From JAXGQD01 sp040766665 (lineage in GTDB: Bacteria; Bacillota; Clostridia; Saccharofermentanales; Fastidiosipilaceae), in assembly GCA_040766665.1 (NCBI GenBank), contig JAXGQD010000007.1, positions 62,001 to 126,000 on the forward strand: a stretch of DNA of 64,000 nt. The letters run 5' to 3'. Made by a program: the position numbers and the translations under genes. This document shows, one piece after another, positions 63,931 through 64,000 of the stretch. Below the pieces are notes generated by a model that saw only the letters and a program-made list of their open reading frames with translations, searched no databases and had not been told where the DNA came from. Position 1 is the stretch's first letter. Every line of letters begins with the position of its first letter.

Positions 63931-64000
63931 GTCGTAGCCCGCCCAAGCTGCGCGACGATTTGATTGGAGGAGCGGAGTCGCAGCCGCCCAAGCAACGCGA
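63931..64000. repeat. GTCGC/GCGAC repeats at the right edge (two, reverse orientation)
   Basis: GTCGTAGCCCGCCCAAGCTGC-GCGAC and GTCGCAGCCGCCCAAGCAAC-GCGA are the reverse complement of the main unit. The array runs off the window. Confidence 0.75.

Noticed and set aside
63568..63995. Leftward ORFs at the right edge
   Set aside because: They cover a terminator and the MITE-like element, so the frames are chance.

Overview
This 64 kb window comes from the chromosome of a low-to-medium GC Bacillota, probably a clostridium. The evidence is the leftward block rimP-nusA-ylxR-ylxQ-infB-rbfA-nrnA-truB-ribF, the hprK start, the feoA-feoB-FeoB-associated membrane protein operon, the AOR-family tungsto-enzyme and the corrinoid-type UroD/MtaA-like protein, all of which suit an anaerobic fermenter. 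Genus cannot be fixed from the sequence.

Layout. Bases 1-350 hold the hprK start and tRNA-Gly. Bases 427-16290 are a leftward housekeeping block: HEAT-like protein, glgB, lgt, an M16 peptidase pair whose inactive half is fused to RibF, truB, nrnA-like, rbfA, infB, then frameshifted ylxQ, rnpM/ylxR and nusA, and intact rimP. Bases 16400-18870 are a repeat nest with a decayed IS150-type element (20-bp perfect terminal repeats, 17018-18469). Bases 18872-24800 hold a frameshifted lipoprotein, a DUF937 protein, the Feo iron-uptake operon and the divergent psd/pssA pair for phosphatidylethanolamine synthesis. Bases 25278-56268 are a 31 kb HK97-type siphoviral prophage in the 3' end of tRNA-Ser(UGA). 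It has a rightward lysogeny module (CI, ImmA-HIRAN fusion, second HIRAN protein, integrase), a leftward early region (regulators, ERF/Gp157 recombination, DnaC-type loader, RusA, SSB, zinc-ribbon/Lar-like proteins) and leftward late genes (terminase to tape measure, baseplate, amidase, holin), ending in a DUF433/DUF5615-type toxin-antitoxin locus. Bases 56511-64000 hold an AOR-family oxidoreductase, a frameshifted phosphomannomutase, a DUF1287 protein, a ferritin-like protein, a UroD-family methyltransferase, and more short repeats and small inverted-repeat elements.

Three points stand out. First, the prophage switch joins an ImmA-type metalloprotease to a HIRAN domain, a fold known from DNA 3'-end binding, next to a CI repressor with no self-cleavage domain. 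This suggests induction triggered directly by DNA ends. Second, many conserved genes are broken by one-base changes, nearly all in homopolymer runs, and the reading frames close exactly when these are corrected. This points to sequencing error, or less likely decay, and is densest in nusA-ylxR-ylxQ. Third, a dispersed GTCGC...GCGAC hairpin repeat occupies host intergenic regions in arrays of about 39 bp period and was not seen in the prophage.
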